Positions 53,453 to 63,784 of a stretch of 64,000 nt of DNA are shown here, one piece after another (within the stretch, counting starts at the first letter, position 1; each line of letters begins with the position of its first letter). This stretch comes from Calonectria ilicicola (lineage: Eukaryota > Ascomycota > Sordariomycetes > Hypocreales > Nectriaceae). The notes beneath the pieces were generated by a model that ran no database searches, was not told the DNA's origin, and saw nothing but the letters and a program-made list of their open reading frames with translations. The stretch is from the NCBI GenBank assembly GCA_020809705.1, contig CP085833.1:4774001-4838000 (forward strand), written 5' to 3'. A program made the position numbers and the translations under genes.

Positions 53453-56400
53453 CTATAGGACATCTATTAGCCAATATACATTAAATAGTAGTAAATAACC
53501 TACACGGCTGCGGCGTAGCTCGGTTCTAATTTTCTTATTCGAATACGTGTTGTTGCTTTTATTCGTATGATTGGCAAACCAAATATAAATCTCATTCAGT
53601 CGCAGACGTCTATTGGGGCTACTCATCAATGCAATATAAATCAGCTCGCCATAATGTTTCGCTTTAGGGTCATGGCTAAAGGAACATGGTTTTGCCTGAG
53701 AGGTGCAGTAAGAACATAACGCTCCGTTACAAACTTGTCGGATACTTGTGCAATTTATACAACGCGGTCTGAATTCAGTGATAACTGTCCATGGTCCAGT
53801 AGGTATAGGGATTCCAGGAGTAGGATTTCCAGGTACATTAAATATAATCTCTCTATAAACAATTAGAATTGGATTTCATTTAAAGTAGAATACTTACATT
53901 TTCCTCATTTTATCCTCATCCAACCATCCTTGGTAGATAGAGTCGCATAAAAGTATTGAGTTTAGATGTATATGAAGAAAATCATAGACCTCTTCGTCCA
54001 TCTTGCCCATAGTTTGATGAAATGTACCACGATTTGTCATATAGTGGGTTGAGCATGGCTCGGCAGTTATATTTCCGTCTTGAAAGATCCGATAGTGAAA
54101 TGGCATAAAGTTCCAACTATGAATACAGTTGATATGTCTGTTTCTATCTGCCTTTCTGTTGAAGGTAGATATGGTCTTACATTCTTCAAAAGGACATGCT
54201 AGATCTTTGGGGTGAACTTCTTCCACATGCCTGTCAAGGTCAAGCAGCGTATCGTGGGGAATCAAACACCAATAGCATGGGAATAGGTCGTGTTCTAAAG
54301 AATAATGTGCCCTATGTTGTCAGTAAAAATCGAGACGTCGGGGCTCAATCTATGTCATACATGTGTTCAATTTGAGTCTCGGTCTCGAATCCGCACTCAG
54401 GACAACCCATCTTTTTCTTTTGATGGATAGCTGCTGCACTTTCTCGGTCCATGTCCATTACATCATAATCTTGATTCATAGATGAGCCATCTGAAAGGGA
54501 TTCTTGGACATCTCCAACAACGGGTAACAAAGTTGATGAGGTTCCATTGGTTGGGTGAATGTTGGACTGAGTTGTTGATAATGTCTGGATTTGACTGATC
54601 GTCTCATGAACGGAACTAGTAGGGTACATTTCAGCAATATTATCCCTATGATCTAGGAAGGGCTCGTCATTGACGTGTGGAGTCAAAGTCATTGATCGAG
54701 TAAGGTGAGTCGAAGCTGTGATGTTCCTAGTAGCCTGAGCTTGAGTAAGCCTTCCAAATGGCTTGATAGAGCTGGAGCTATCAATAGTGTCATTTTCGTG
54801 CAGTACTGTGCATGCGTCAGGTTGGCACCATTCAGTATCAATCGTAACGGGAGAAGTTTCCTCGCGACTTGTATCTGACATGAAGTTGTTGACCGGGGAT
54901 TCGGTGAGTTCCGGGGTCAAGGCTGTTGATCGAGTGAGGTCAGTTGAGGTTGCGGTGGCCAATTGATAATCGCTTCCCATTTCTGGAGAGTTCCATGTAG
55001 CCTGAGACTCGTTGGGATCATCGATATATCTCTGCGTGTGTTTCGACAAGTGGTGGAACAGGGGTTGGTTTTGCGGATCGATGCCTGGGGATGAGCAGGA
55101 AGTGTTTATGAAGGACATACAGTCGCCTATGAAACCGACATCGTCAAGCTCCCGAGATAGCATCTTGGGATTTGATTGAACCTCGTTTTTAACAACATCT
55201 GGAGATGAGACCTGAGCGGTCTGCCATCGGTAAGGCTTGTCGATGTATTGCTCCTGACTGAGGATAATTGATTGGGGTTGTTTGTGGAACATATAATCGT
55301 TGCTTGTGGCTGCAGTTGCAAGAGAAGTGCAAGCAGATGAAGATTTGGTCTCATCTATCGATTTTTCAGCATTTCCATGCCTCATGGATGCTACTACTTT
55401 GATGGATTGAGGTTGAGCATTAGGAATGCTGATAGGGTCTTCTTCCATGTTAGGCGGTGGTAAATCTGGTTGATTGTGTTGTCTAACGCGTAACTTTGAG
55501 TCAAAAATGACTGCTTCCTGGGCCACCGGACTCTGTCCCAAAATCTGCCAATGTCTTGATCGAAAGTACTTGGCAAGAAGGAGATCATTGAACTGGAGAT
55601 TGGAGTTGGCAATCATGAATAAGCAGGATTGTTTGTCCTCTCCAGGAATGTCTTGGAGTAGATTCAGTGCAAAATCTCCGTTTTGAAGCCTCTGCCACCC
55701 ATCTATCTTCTCAAAAACTCTCTGAAGAGACCTACTAGTGTTTTCATCATAAATGATGAATGTCTGTTCACTAGGATGATACACTGCGACCTGGAGGAAT
55801 TCAAGACAACCCCCAGAAAGTTTGTATATGCATACAGGAAAGCAATTAGATATTGGTTCCTCGTATGACACCTCCCACCCTTTATGGGTTCGACGCAATG
55901 CAGTTAATGGTATCAATAACTCGAAGTCGAATGTATGCAGGTTAATTGGGCCCTGATTCTGATACTCGAAGTCGAATGTGTGCAGGTTAATTAGGCCCTG
56001 ATTCCGACACATGTCGAATAATCGTTCTAGAAAATCAAGGTCGAGTCGTTCTTGTATTCCTCTCGATTCAAGATAAGTATTGCGGAGTGTTTGCGTGTCG
56101 AGTATGCCCCGAGGATCCTTCAGTGTCTCAACACAGAAGCCCCATACTGTCTCTCGACGACCCCAACAAGCCCGACGACAAAACCAACCATCGGTTCGTA
56201 ATTGTATGATGGACGAATGGTCGCCGACCGCGGTGGCAAGATCGTCAATACCCTGAGAAGCAAGTTCCTGGGGGGCGAAGAGGGTATATGGACGCTCACC
56301 AGTCGAGGCCCGTAATGAGCCGAGACGGCTATACCAGTTCGCTTCATGCAGAGAATAAAAGATTATTGGCTATTGAGTAATTAGATAATAATACTAAGAA

Positions 56401-56658
56401 AGAAAAAGAGCAAATGGTAGGAGAGAAAAAAGGCAAGCCGAATCGTACGGTACTACTCGAAAGATCTACTGGGCCAGATCCGAGAAGGACAGTAACATTG
56501 TCCATATTGACAGGCGTTGAACACATAGAGAGGAGAGACCCTTGGTAGAACGGGTCGCCTTGCAAGGCAATTTCATGTGGCCGTAGGCGCAAAATACCAG
56601 GTATTCGAAGGCAAGCAAAGATATTGCAGTCAGGAGTAGCGGGAGGGATGGTTCGCAT
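53453..56658 (-). CDS. Large composite protein: C2H2-type zinc fingers, Zn2Cys6-like cluster and forkhead-like C-terminus (1,010 aa)
   Basis: Four exons join exactly in frame: 56449-56658, 54361-56369, 53898-54311 and 53453-53852; introns are 79, 49 and 45 bp. The N-terminal ~250 residues form an unrecognised domain (YSLHEANWYSRLGSLRAST, GWFCRRACWGRRETVWGF). The middle is Ser/Thr-rich and disordered-looking, with an internal repeat (STDLTRSTALTPEL / STHLTRSMTLTPHV). Then come C2H2-like fingers (CPECGFETETQIEH, CYWCLIPHDTLLDLDRHVEE, CPFEECKTISTFNRKADRNR). The last exon, usually missed because it lies behind a 45-bp intron in AT-rich DNA, has Cys spacing C-x2-C-x6-C-x4-C-x2-C-x6-C (RCINCTSIRQVC, then LCSYC). 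It also has a winged-helix/forkhead-like stretch (YGELIYIALMSSPNRRLRLN, EIYIWFANHTNK). The forkhead recognition helix looks degenerate or truncated. Probable transcription factor; target unknown. Confidence 0.72.
55921..56010 (-). repeat. 45-bp in-frame tandem duplication
   Basis: Two adjacent 45-bp copies (period from 55921 to 55966) encode the 15-residue unit NQGxINLHTFDFE with few differences. It lies inside the second exon of the zinc-finger/forkhead-like gene and keeps the frame. Confidence 0.75.
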
Positions 56659-57180
56659 AAGAGTGCGGGCGTAATACGCGGCAGCGAGTGACGGTTATGT
56701 AGCTCCCACTGCAACGCTGTTGGCTCTAAACGCCCCGATATGGGCCATGGCCCATGGATTGTTACGTGCATCATAAGGTGTGCCAAGGGGTGGCATGACA
56801 AGACAAAGGGAGAGGGTGCGTGTAAAAGCAGGTGGGCATGATATTCTGTGCTTGCTTTTTTCAGGAGTCCCAGCCGCTGCTAGCGTGTTGTAGTGCCAAG
56901 CTGGTGGCCGAGGCGAGGTACTGCTACCTTGATCCGCGCGGATTGCCGAGAAAAGTGCTCCGCCAACACAAAGTCCCGAGCGACCCCGGTCCCAAGCCCG
57001 GGTTGGTGGAAATAGAAAAAGGGTCCAATTTGGCGATTTATTGAGAACTGGTGTACTGGCATACTTTAGAGTGACGTAAGGGATGATTGGGCGGGGCATG
57101 TGGATACCTTAGGCTCAAAAAACATGACACGCGATGGCGACTGGGGAGCTTCAGCCTAATCAGACAATACAAAGCTCCCG
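56659..57180. other. Divergent spacer
   Basis: About 520 bp between the zinc-finger gene (minus) and the next small gene (plus). Minus-strand frames continue upstream of 56658, so an additional 5' exon of the zinc-finger gene is possible but not supported by motif. Confidence 0.35.
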
Positions 57181-57834
57181 ATGAACGATCAAAACGTATC
57201 TCCAGAAGACCCAGTGTCTAGTGGTAGTTCTACAGTAGGCAACAACCCCAAAGCATCACACAAGGGCGTAGTTGGATCGGCCACTATCACTGAGTCAGTT
57301 CGGCATCTTGTGTGGGCGGAACCAGGCTTGAATGCTGATCCGCCAATCCACTATGGACTCCATCCTTTGGACTACAAGCCAAAGGAACTCCGAGAAGCTC
57401 GAGAAGCCCGAGAATCTGTATTGAATCAGATTGAATACTTAATCCCCAAGTCCATCGGTCCTAGCCAGGCAATTTTCCCTCTACTACCGGATTGCGAGAA
57501 GTTGTGCAATTACGTCAAGGAGGTTTGTCTCTCCATCCGTTCTATTTATATTTGCTTAGGCTTTTAGGATAAAAATTTTCAAGGACTTACTGAGATCAAA
57601 GTCCCTGTTGTTTTCCAGCTTAAGGAGGGTGGTATCTGTTTCGTCCCAGGCGGATTTCTTGGGCTTGCTGTGCTTCTTGAAAACGAGGGCAGGGATATTG
57701 ATCTTGTTAGCTATGGTGAGAAGTCTTGTCGCAGTGAAATATGGCCTGTGAATTATATATTGTACATAATCGATACGGGGATCAGAGCCAAAGCTAAGAC
57801 TAGGTTTGCCCTGATGATATTTAAGCTAAAATAA
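57181..57834 (+). CDS. Unrecognised small protein, two exons
   Basis: Exons 57181-57522 and 57619-57834 join in phase 0 across an intron with a GTTTGT donor and a TTTTCCAG acceptor, giving 185 aa. The N-terminus is polar and disordered-looking (MNDQNVSPEDPVSSGSSTVG). The middle (HYGLHPLDYKPKELREAREA) is helical and charged. Exon 2 starts LKEGGICFVPGGFLGLAVLL. No family recognised. A second intron could begin at GTGAGAAG near 57715, which would change the C-terminus. The predicted 3' end overlaps the opposing gene by 9 bp. Confidence 0.5.
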
Positions 57835-58986
57835 GTCCACCATCCATTCCATCGGAATTGACACACCATCTCTCCATTCTATCCTCGTGTTATCTTCAAA
57901 TAATAAAATTTCACCCATGCTCTCGTCAGGCGAATGGACGAATTGTCCACCCGAGTCACTCGAACCGAGGATGCCTTCGTCCGCCCTACAGCTAGGCACT
58001 CCATCGGACTTACTTGGGCTGAGGATGCATTCGCTGGCTTCACGCACAGGTACTCTAAGTATGTTCGAGACGTCCGCTAGTTGGAGGGGTTGCATCTCGT
58101 CCTCTTTTTTGATCATTCTGCTATCTTTGCCTAACAGACTGAACAGAATCAAGGTGATCTGAAGCTTCTCAGAAGCCAACGGCAGGTCTGGCACAAAGAA
58201 CCTCCTGTGCTCTTTCTTCAATTCACTATCAAGGACATAGAAGTGCTTTCTTGTGAAACGACCAACGTTGGCGAGAATATTCGTCCCTGTAAGCGGTCAG
58301 TCTTGTCAAGACTCAATCTTGACCAAATGCTCACATCGCATCGGTAGCTCAAAGGCTCGTACGCCGAGACCAGAAACCGCGAACCGGTCTGATACTTCAA
58401 TCGCTTTTGAAGCCCCATCTCGCATATTTCCAAGCTTCTTTTCACTAATACCCAGAGCTCTGATGATATCACCTTGCCTAATATTGTCTAGTTTTGGCAT
58501 GCACTTGGCTAGGCAGCCAAGTATAATAGCAATCATCTGCAATCTCCCTCCTATAGACTTTGTCGAACTAGACTCAGTTGTCTTATTTTTAGCCTCATCT
58601 TCAGCCTCGGTCCAGCGTTCTCTGTATGCTTTGAACAGGTCAAGGCTGCTCATTCCCGCTCGCTGCGAGAGCGAATATTGATCTTCGAGTGTGTAGTAGT
58701 TAACCAATGAGTCGACATCATCATCATTATTAGGCTCCATTGCATCCCAGGTTTTCTTAGTGAGAGGCATCTTCTTCATTGCTGCAGTGACACTGTATTC
58801 TATCTCGGAATACTTATTTCTTGTGCCATTTTCATCCACATCAACCTGCCACCGGGCTTTAGTTCCAGTGGCATCGGAATTCGGAACATATTCTCTCGCT
58901 GTGAAAGTGGCATTTGAAAATGTTGATCGGGTGAAATGATTGTCCATTGGTGAATTTGAAGGTATGTGGTGTTTTTTGGTGAGCAT
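57826..58986 (-). CDS. Unrecognised protein of the accessory region, two exons
   Basis: Exons 58335-58986 and 57826-58286 join across a 48-bp intron (GTGAGC...CTGAC...TTACAG), giving 370 aa; Met at 58947 is an alternative start. The N-terminal half contains WQVDVDENGTRNKYSEIEYS, then an acidic segment and a helical region (YSLSQRAGMSSLDLFKAYRE). RQGDIIRALGISEKKLGNMR resembles a small helix-turn-helix, but this is weak. The second exon begins TNILANVGRFTRKHFYVLDS and ends in an acidic tail. I recognise no family. Splice sites and codon structure look intact. Confidence 0.55.
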
Positions 58987-60221
58987 TTTGAGTGGGGAAA
59001 CTCTGAGGAACAAGCACGAATCTTCTTATCCTTGACGGTCACGAGATTTGTGAGACAGAGGAAAATTGCACTAGTCCAGATAAGGAAGACCTCGGAAGTT
59101 TAGCGTTCATTTCCGCTGAGCGCCACACCAGTCCAAATACGGAACATTCGGGGGGGTGATCAACGCCCCTCTCTTTTATCCACAGATGTTTTTGCCTGTC
59201 TCGAGTATCAAGGTAAATATCCTTGATTTCATGGCCTATACCGAACAAATGCGTTGCCGAGTGGCTCCCGTATCTGAGATAATCCAAATTAAAAATTTTA
59301 TTTCATTCAAAATACAATTTCCCGATGTGCGGACTACTGAGAGGAAGATGATCCAAACACATACTACCTAATTGGAGCCTCTTTTGCTTCTGCAAACGCT
59401 TCGTCTTTTTTTTTTTTTTTTTTTTTTTCATCTGCCGTATTAACACTATACGCTACTTGATCATCTAAAAAGATGAACCCGAGCCTCAATTTTTTATCTT
59501 TATTTCTGCATTGCATCGGTAGTTTTGATGTCCCAGTTGAAAAGGGACACACGAGCGAGGAGCAATATGCTTTAGTGGCAGAGCGAGGAGTGTTATGCGT
59601 GGATGGTTGGCGTTCTAGTCACTGACCATGTACCTGAGCTAGGATCTCGTTGGATACCTTACTAAAATTGGCCAAGAGTTCACCGGGCCTTGGATTCGAT
59701 GGGGAACCGAGGCGAACAAAGTTGCGATCCTTAATTTGCAAGCTTGTGTTTAAGAAGAAGAAGTGATGCCGGAGATTGCCCTTGGTCATATTTTTGGAGG
59801 TGGGGAAACTGGTATTTGGTCAATTAGAATACTCAGGGGTGGCATTAAATGTACTGTTGGTCTTCTGCACCTAGGCCTCCCGAACGGCCGCCGCCGACTG
59901 ACCACCATCACCATCCCACCCTGCAGGCCATGCACGAGTAGCGGTTCACCGTCACAACTGAACCAAAACGGGACTCATGCCGATCAGCCACTGAGCTGTT
60001 CATGCAGATGGCGGTCTCGTTGAAAACAAGAGGGAGCTTGGGGTTAACAAGTGGGTGCTATTTGTATAAAAAGCCAAAGGAATCACTGCATCTCCAACAA
60101 GTCAGCTACGAATAACTACTCTCAAGCAAACACACCCCTTATATACTTCTTAACGCTTGCATACAACAAGGTAAGAATATAAGTCCTAAAATAAGTCCAC
60201 AAAGACTAACTTGCAAGTTTT
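58987..60221. other. Gene-poor spacer with a poly-T tract
   Basis: About 1.2 kb. A 23-T run lies at 59406-59428. Around 59560-59630 there is a weak tRNA-like pattern that does not fold properly. From 60060 the sequence becomes the probable promoter and 5' leader of the small Asn-rich gene: TATAAAAAG at about 60065, then a GTAAGA...CTAAC...GCAAG intron-like segment at about 60171-60218. Confidence 0.45.
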
Positions 60222-60407
60222 ATGATGCCTTCTGTCAACACAAATCCAACGCCCCCGAACCCCAGTGATACGAATGGCCACGCATCTACTAACAACGATG
60301 CAAACAACGCATCTTCGCATAATAACTCATGGGGTTCTCATGTAACTGTTGTAACGAATGTTATGGTTCAGAAAGAAGATAGTCAAACGAACGGAACAAG
60401 GCAATAG
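60222..60407 (+). CDS. Small Asn/Thr-rich protein (61 aa) with probable 5' UTR intron
   Basis: A 61-codon frame starts MMPSVNTNPTPPNPSDTNGH. It is very rich in Asn, Ser and Thr, with no signal peptide or Cys, and ends VQKEDSQTNGTRQ. Support is positional: a TATA-like box about 155 bp upstream, a CA-rich leader, and a well-formed intron (GTAAGA donor, CTAAC branch, CAAG acceptor) ending 3 bp before the ATG. No homologue is recognised. It could also be a fragment of a longer spliced product. Confidence 0.45.
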   Translation: MMPSVNTNPTPPNPSDTNGHASTNNDANNASSHNNSWGSHVTVVTNVMVQKEDSQTNGTRQ

Positions 60408-61405
60408 CTCTGGGGTCGGTGTATGTATTTTTACTCATCAATGACATCTGAATACTCTCGAGCACGATGCCTATGCTTTGGAGCACTTCATGATATACCG
60501 ATTCATTAAAATGATCGTCAGGTTCACAGCATCACTCCCTAGAATAACGATTACGTAGAAGGATGATGCCTGTGGTGTGGAGGCAGAACAAAAGAATGGA
60601 TATGGGTGAAGGTTGCTACGGCTGGGGAAGAGCGTGTTACGTCCCCTCCTTCCGAGTTGTCCTCCACGCCCCATTAGTTATTACACTCGTTGATAATTTA
60701 TTTTACTACATTATCAATACCTATTGCAAACATCGAATATGGCATTTATTCCTGAATGGTGGCTTTTTGTAAGTAACCCTATTTCGAGGTGTAGGAAATA
60801 TTAATTCAACAGAAACGGGGGGGGGGGGCTTTTAGGGGGTCTGTGTGGTGTGTGGGAAAAGATGATAGTGATGAATGGAGGGAAGTAAAAGTGATTTGGG
60901 GGGTTGCCCAGTATGGGAAATAGTCTCAATACATGTATGTTGGTAAAATCCACGGGGAGCTTGTCTTCAGCTGAGAAGAGAGGACTTCACGAAGATATCA
61001 GTAGCTGTAAAAAAAATTATGGTGTTGCTGTTTTTGGAGAAGGTCTTACACAAAGACATCTTACGCAGGGAAGTCTTGCGGAAACCAGCAATGTTTGTGA
61101 AGCCAGTGTTTGGGCAAAATGGTCTTCTCCAATCAATTGCTGATGTCTGACACTGATGCCTCCACCGACGATCACGTCTTCTCCATTCACGCCTTCCCAA
61201 AGGCCAACGCATGACACCCCCACACTTGCGTAGGCACTCGCAGTCTCATCCAATATGTCTTCCTTCAAAATGTCTTTCTTCAAGGCGCCTTATCCAACGA
61301 ATTTCCCAGAATTCCGCAGTGTCTCCACCAGTGCTCTGCCATATCCTCCAGTCCATATAGGGTTAAACAAGGGGTGCCATTTGTTGAAAGCTTATCCCTT
61401 GTCAT
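60408..61405. other. Spacer leading into the 61.4-62.2 kb repeat array
   Basis: About 1 kb. It has a G-run near 60820. From about 60970 words related to the following array appear (AAGACATCTTAC, CTCCACCGACGATCACGTCTTC, TTCAAAATGTC), suggesting that the array formerly extended further left. No gene called. Confidence 0.45.
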
Positions 61406-62195
61406 CTCCACCGACATATTCTTTCAAGACGTCTTTCTCCAAGACGTCTAACGCTAAAATAGCCACCCGATCTTTTTAATCCCTCATCTACCTGTCTCCA
61501 CCGACGTTTTCTCTCAAGACGTCTTCATCCAAAACGTCTGGCGCTAAAAGAAGAGAGGCCCAATCACGTACTTTTAGCCTATCACCCCTTGTTAGCTCCA
61601 CCGACATTTTCTCTCAAGACGTCTTCCTTCAAAATGTCTCGCGCGAAAGTAGCTAACCAATTCTTTTAATCCCTCATCTTACCGTCCCCACCGACATTTT
61701 CTCTCAAGACGTCTTCATCCAAAACGTCTGGCGCTAAAAGAAGAGAGGCCTAATTATGTACTTTTAGCCTATCACCCCTTGCTAGCTCCACCGACATTTT
61801 CTCTCAAGACGTCTTCATCCAAAACGTCTGGGCCCAATCACATACTTTCAGCCTATCACCCCTTGTCAGCTCCACCGACATTTTCTCTCAAGACGTCTTC
61901 CTTCAAAATGTCTCGCGCGAAAGTAGCTAACCAATTCTTTTAATCCCTCATCTTACCGTCCCCACCGACATTTTCTCTCAAGACGTCTTCATCCAAGACG
62001 TCTGGCGCTAAAGTAGAGGGGCCCAATCACGTACTTTCAGTCTAACCCCTTGTCGGCCCCACCGACATCTTCCTCCAAGACGTCGAGAACTAACACAAGG
62101 GCCTAATTTTTTAATCTCTCGTCCTGTTGTCTCCACCGACGTTTTCTCTGAAGACGTCTTCCTCCAAAACGTCTTCCCTGCCAACGTTTCACCAT
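61406..62195. repeat. Alternating 90/100-bp tandem array with palindromic AAGACGTCTT core, nine units
   Basis: Units start at about 61406, 61496, 61596, 61686, 61786, 61870, 61960, 62056 and 62131. Each begins CTCCACCGACATTTTCTCTC, followed by the palindrome AAGACGTCTT and a second CCAAAACGTCT-type half. Two unit types alternate: one continues GGCGCTAAAAGAAGAGAGGC, the other CGCGCGAAAGTAGCTAACC. On the minus strand each core can be read as D(V/I)LxEDVLRENVG, but stops interrupt it between units. The array ends about 70 bp before the ATG at 62264. Confidence 0.85.
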
Positions 62196-62263
62196 CCCGA
62201 ACCGCTGACGAGTATTCCCGCGCTTTCCGCCGGTCTTGTCCGTGAGAGACTTTCTCCAATAAA

Positions 62264-63254
62264 ATGATTTGCAGTTTGAATCTCTTTGCTAGGCCCGAAT
62301 TGGTCGAGGTGGCGGAAGACGTTGTGAAGACCCTCACGACTCAGTTGAAGCTTGTCAGCGCTTTTGATCATGCGAAAACCCGACTCGATTCAACAGGGCG
62401 CTTAGAAACTAATATGCTCAACCATTGCGATGTATTCGTTAAAGAGGTCAATAAAAGAGCGATCGATGATCAGTTTGTCTTGGCGGTTCACCGGCTGACT
62501 CTAAACGAGCTTGCCTTCAGTGCTATCAGCTTTGATGCGCGAAGAATGCAATGGGTTCCGGGTTCCTTTAATGAATTACAAGTTCGACAGTATATGGAGT
62601 CCCGAAAAGCATCCTGTATTGGGCGTGAAGAGATTTTCTCTCGGTTGAAAAAGTTATGTGGCGATGCGCAAAGCCCGTTCTCAAACATCTACAAACTTGC
62701 ACAAGAAGCCCATGGCAAACATGATGAACTTGATGAACCTGATGACCTTGATAAGAGTCAGTAAATATCTCATTCATTATCCTCGGTACTGACTCTTAGC
62801 AGAACCCGAACCGCTTACATCATTCTACGACCTTGGAGGAGTAACAAGAGAAAGTGTATCCGAGGTTTTTGGATCTGCTGTTTTGAGTCTTCTCCCTCAG
62901 GACTATAATATTTCTGATAAAGTCAAAACTCGATTTCCATTTGACGCTTTGCCTCTCGATAGCGAAATGTCCATCGAGCTTTCACATGAGGCACCCTGGT
63001 TGTATGAGCTCTTTCCTGGGGTTGGAGATTGCGCTAAGGCCAGTGCTATTGCCGACCTACTTGGCCCACAACTCGCGGATGCCATCGAGAACAGCGCGAT
63101 GAGGCAGTGGGAATTACGCCATGGATATACCGAGTACACAAACTGTGTAACACTATGCCCAACCTTGAAATTGCGCTTTCAATATAGTGCTCCTATATAC
63201 AGTATTCATCGAGAAACAACAAATCTCATGCATACTTATTTATCATACAGATGA
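62264..63254 (+). CDS. Unrecognised protein, two exons
   Basis: Exons 62264-62756 and 62803-63254 join across a 46-bp intron (GTCAGT...CTGAC...AGCAG), giving 314 aa. The start is provisional; ATGATTTGCAG at 62264 could itself be a splice acceptor of an upstream exon. The first half is helical and charged (AEDVVKTLTTQLKLVSAFDH, then RKASCIGREEIFSRLKKLCG) with an acidic Asp/Glu-rich linker. Exon 2 carries PLTSFYDLGGVTRESVSEVF and a compact region (APWLYELFPGVGDCAKASAI). No signal peptide. I cannot assign a family. It sits immediately downstream of the 90/100-bp array. Confidence 0.5.
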
Positions 63255-63280
63255 GGGTCCCAACGAAAATATAACTTGTA

Positions 63281-63784
63281 TTAATTTAGCGAGTAGCGAC
63301 CCTTGTTGATTACTATTGTGACATTTGCTGGAACTGTCCCTTTACCACAAGTTCCAATTTCCCCAGTAGTCCAGATCAGACTATCATCCTTATAGAAGCC
63401 GACAACCTGACAGTTATGTATTAATAATCGAGGAGTTGTTGCTGGTGGTTCTTTGCGAATTGGAAAGTAGTCTTTTGTCGACACGCTCTTGATATCAGGA
63501 TCATCGGTAGGAAGGGACGTCCAGGAATTCTATGCCAAATTAGAACCTATTATTCAACAATGTGAGGAGTCTCACAATAATGACCTGCACAAGGTCACCA
63601 GACTCCTTATTATCGTTTGCGTCTTCTGGCATAGTCGGGATGCTAGGATATGTGAGCTTCTGGCACATTAGACTTTGGGATGAGGGGGAGACGATTCCTG
63701 ACCTCTTTTTCAATACTCCCAAGGTGGCAGTAGATGCTTGCGCCACGGTTGAAACAATAAGAGAGATGGATACATCAGGGTTGA
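63281..63784 (-). CDS. Possible small secreted protein, incomplete 5' end
   Basis: Two exons can be joined in phase 0: 63585 to about 63784, and 63281-63529. The intron is 55 bp (GTCATT donor, CTAAT branch, CATAG acceptor). The upstream part reads ISLIVSTVAQASTATLGVLK, which looks like the end of a signal peptide, followed by KKR, a possible Kex2 site. The mature part ends GTVPANVTIVINKGRYSLN and includes two Cys pairs. No in-frame ATG precedes the hydrophobic segment, so a first exon is missing or the gene is degraded. No family recognised. Confidence 0.35.

Noticed and set aside
59560..59640. tRNA-like pattern (GCTTTAGTGGCAGAGC followed by a GTTCTAGTC-like box)
   Set aside because: No acceptor stem or anticodon arm can be folded; perhaps an old tRNA-derived fragment, but not supportable.
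57826..60204. 15-mer CTAAAATAAGTCCAC present near 57826 and near 60190
   Set aside because: Chance repeats of this length are expected in an AT-rich 64-kb sequence, and the flanks do not match.
61406..62195. Reading the tandem array as a CRISPR array
   Set aside because: This is a eukaryotic sequence, the units are 84-100 bp and themselves repeated in two types, and there are no unique spacers.
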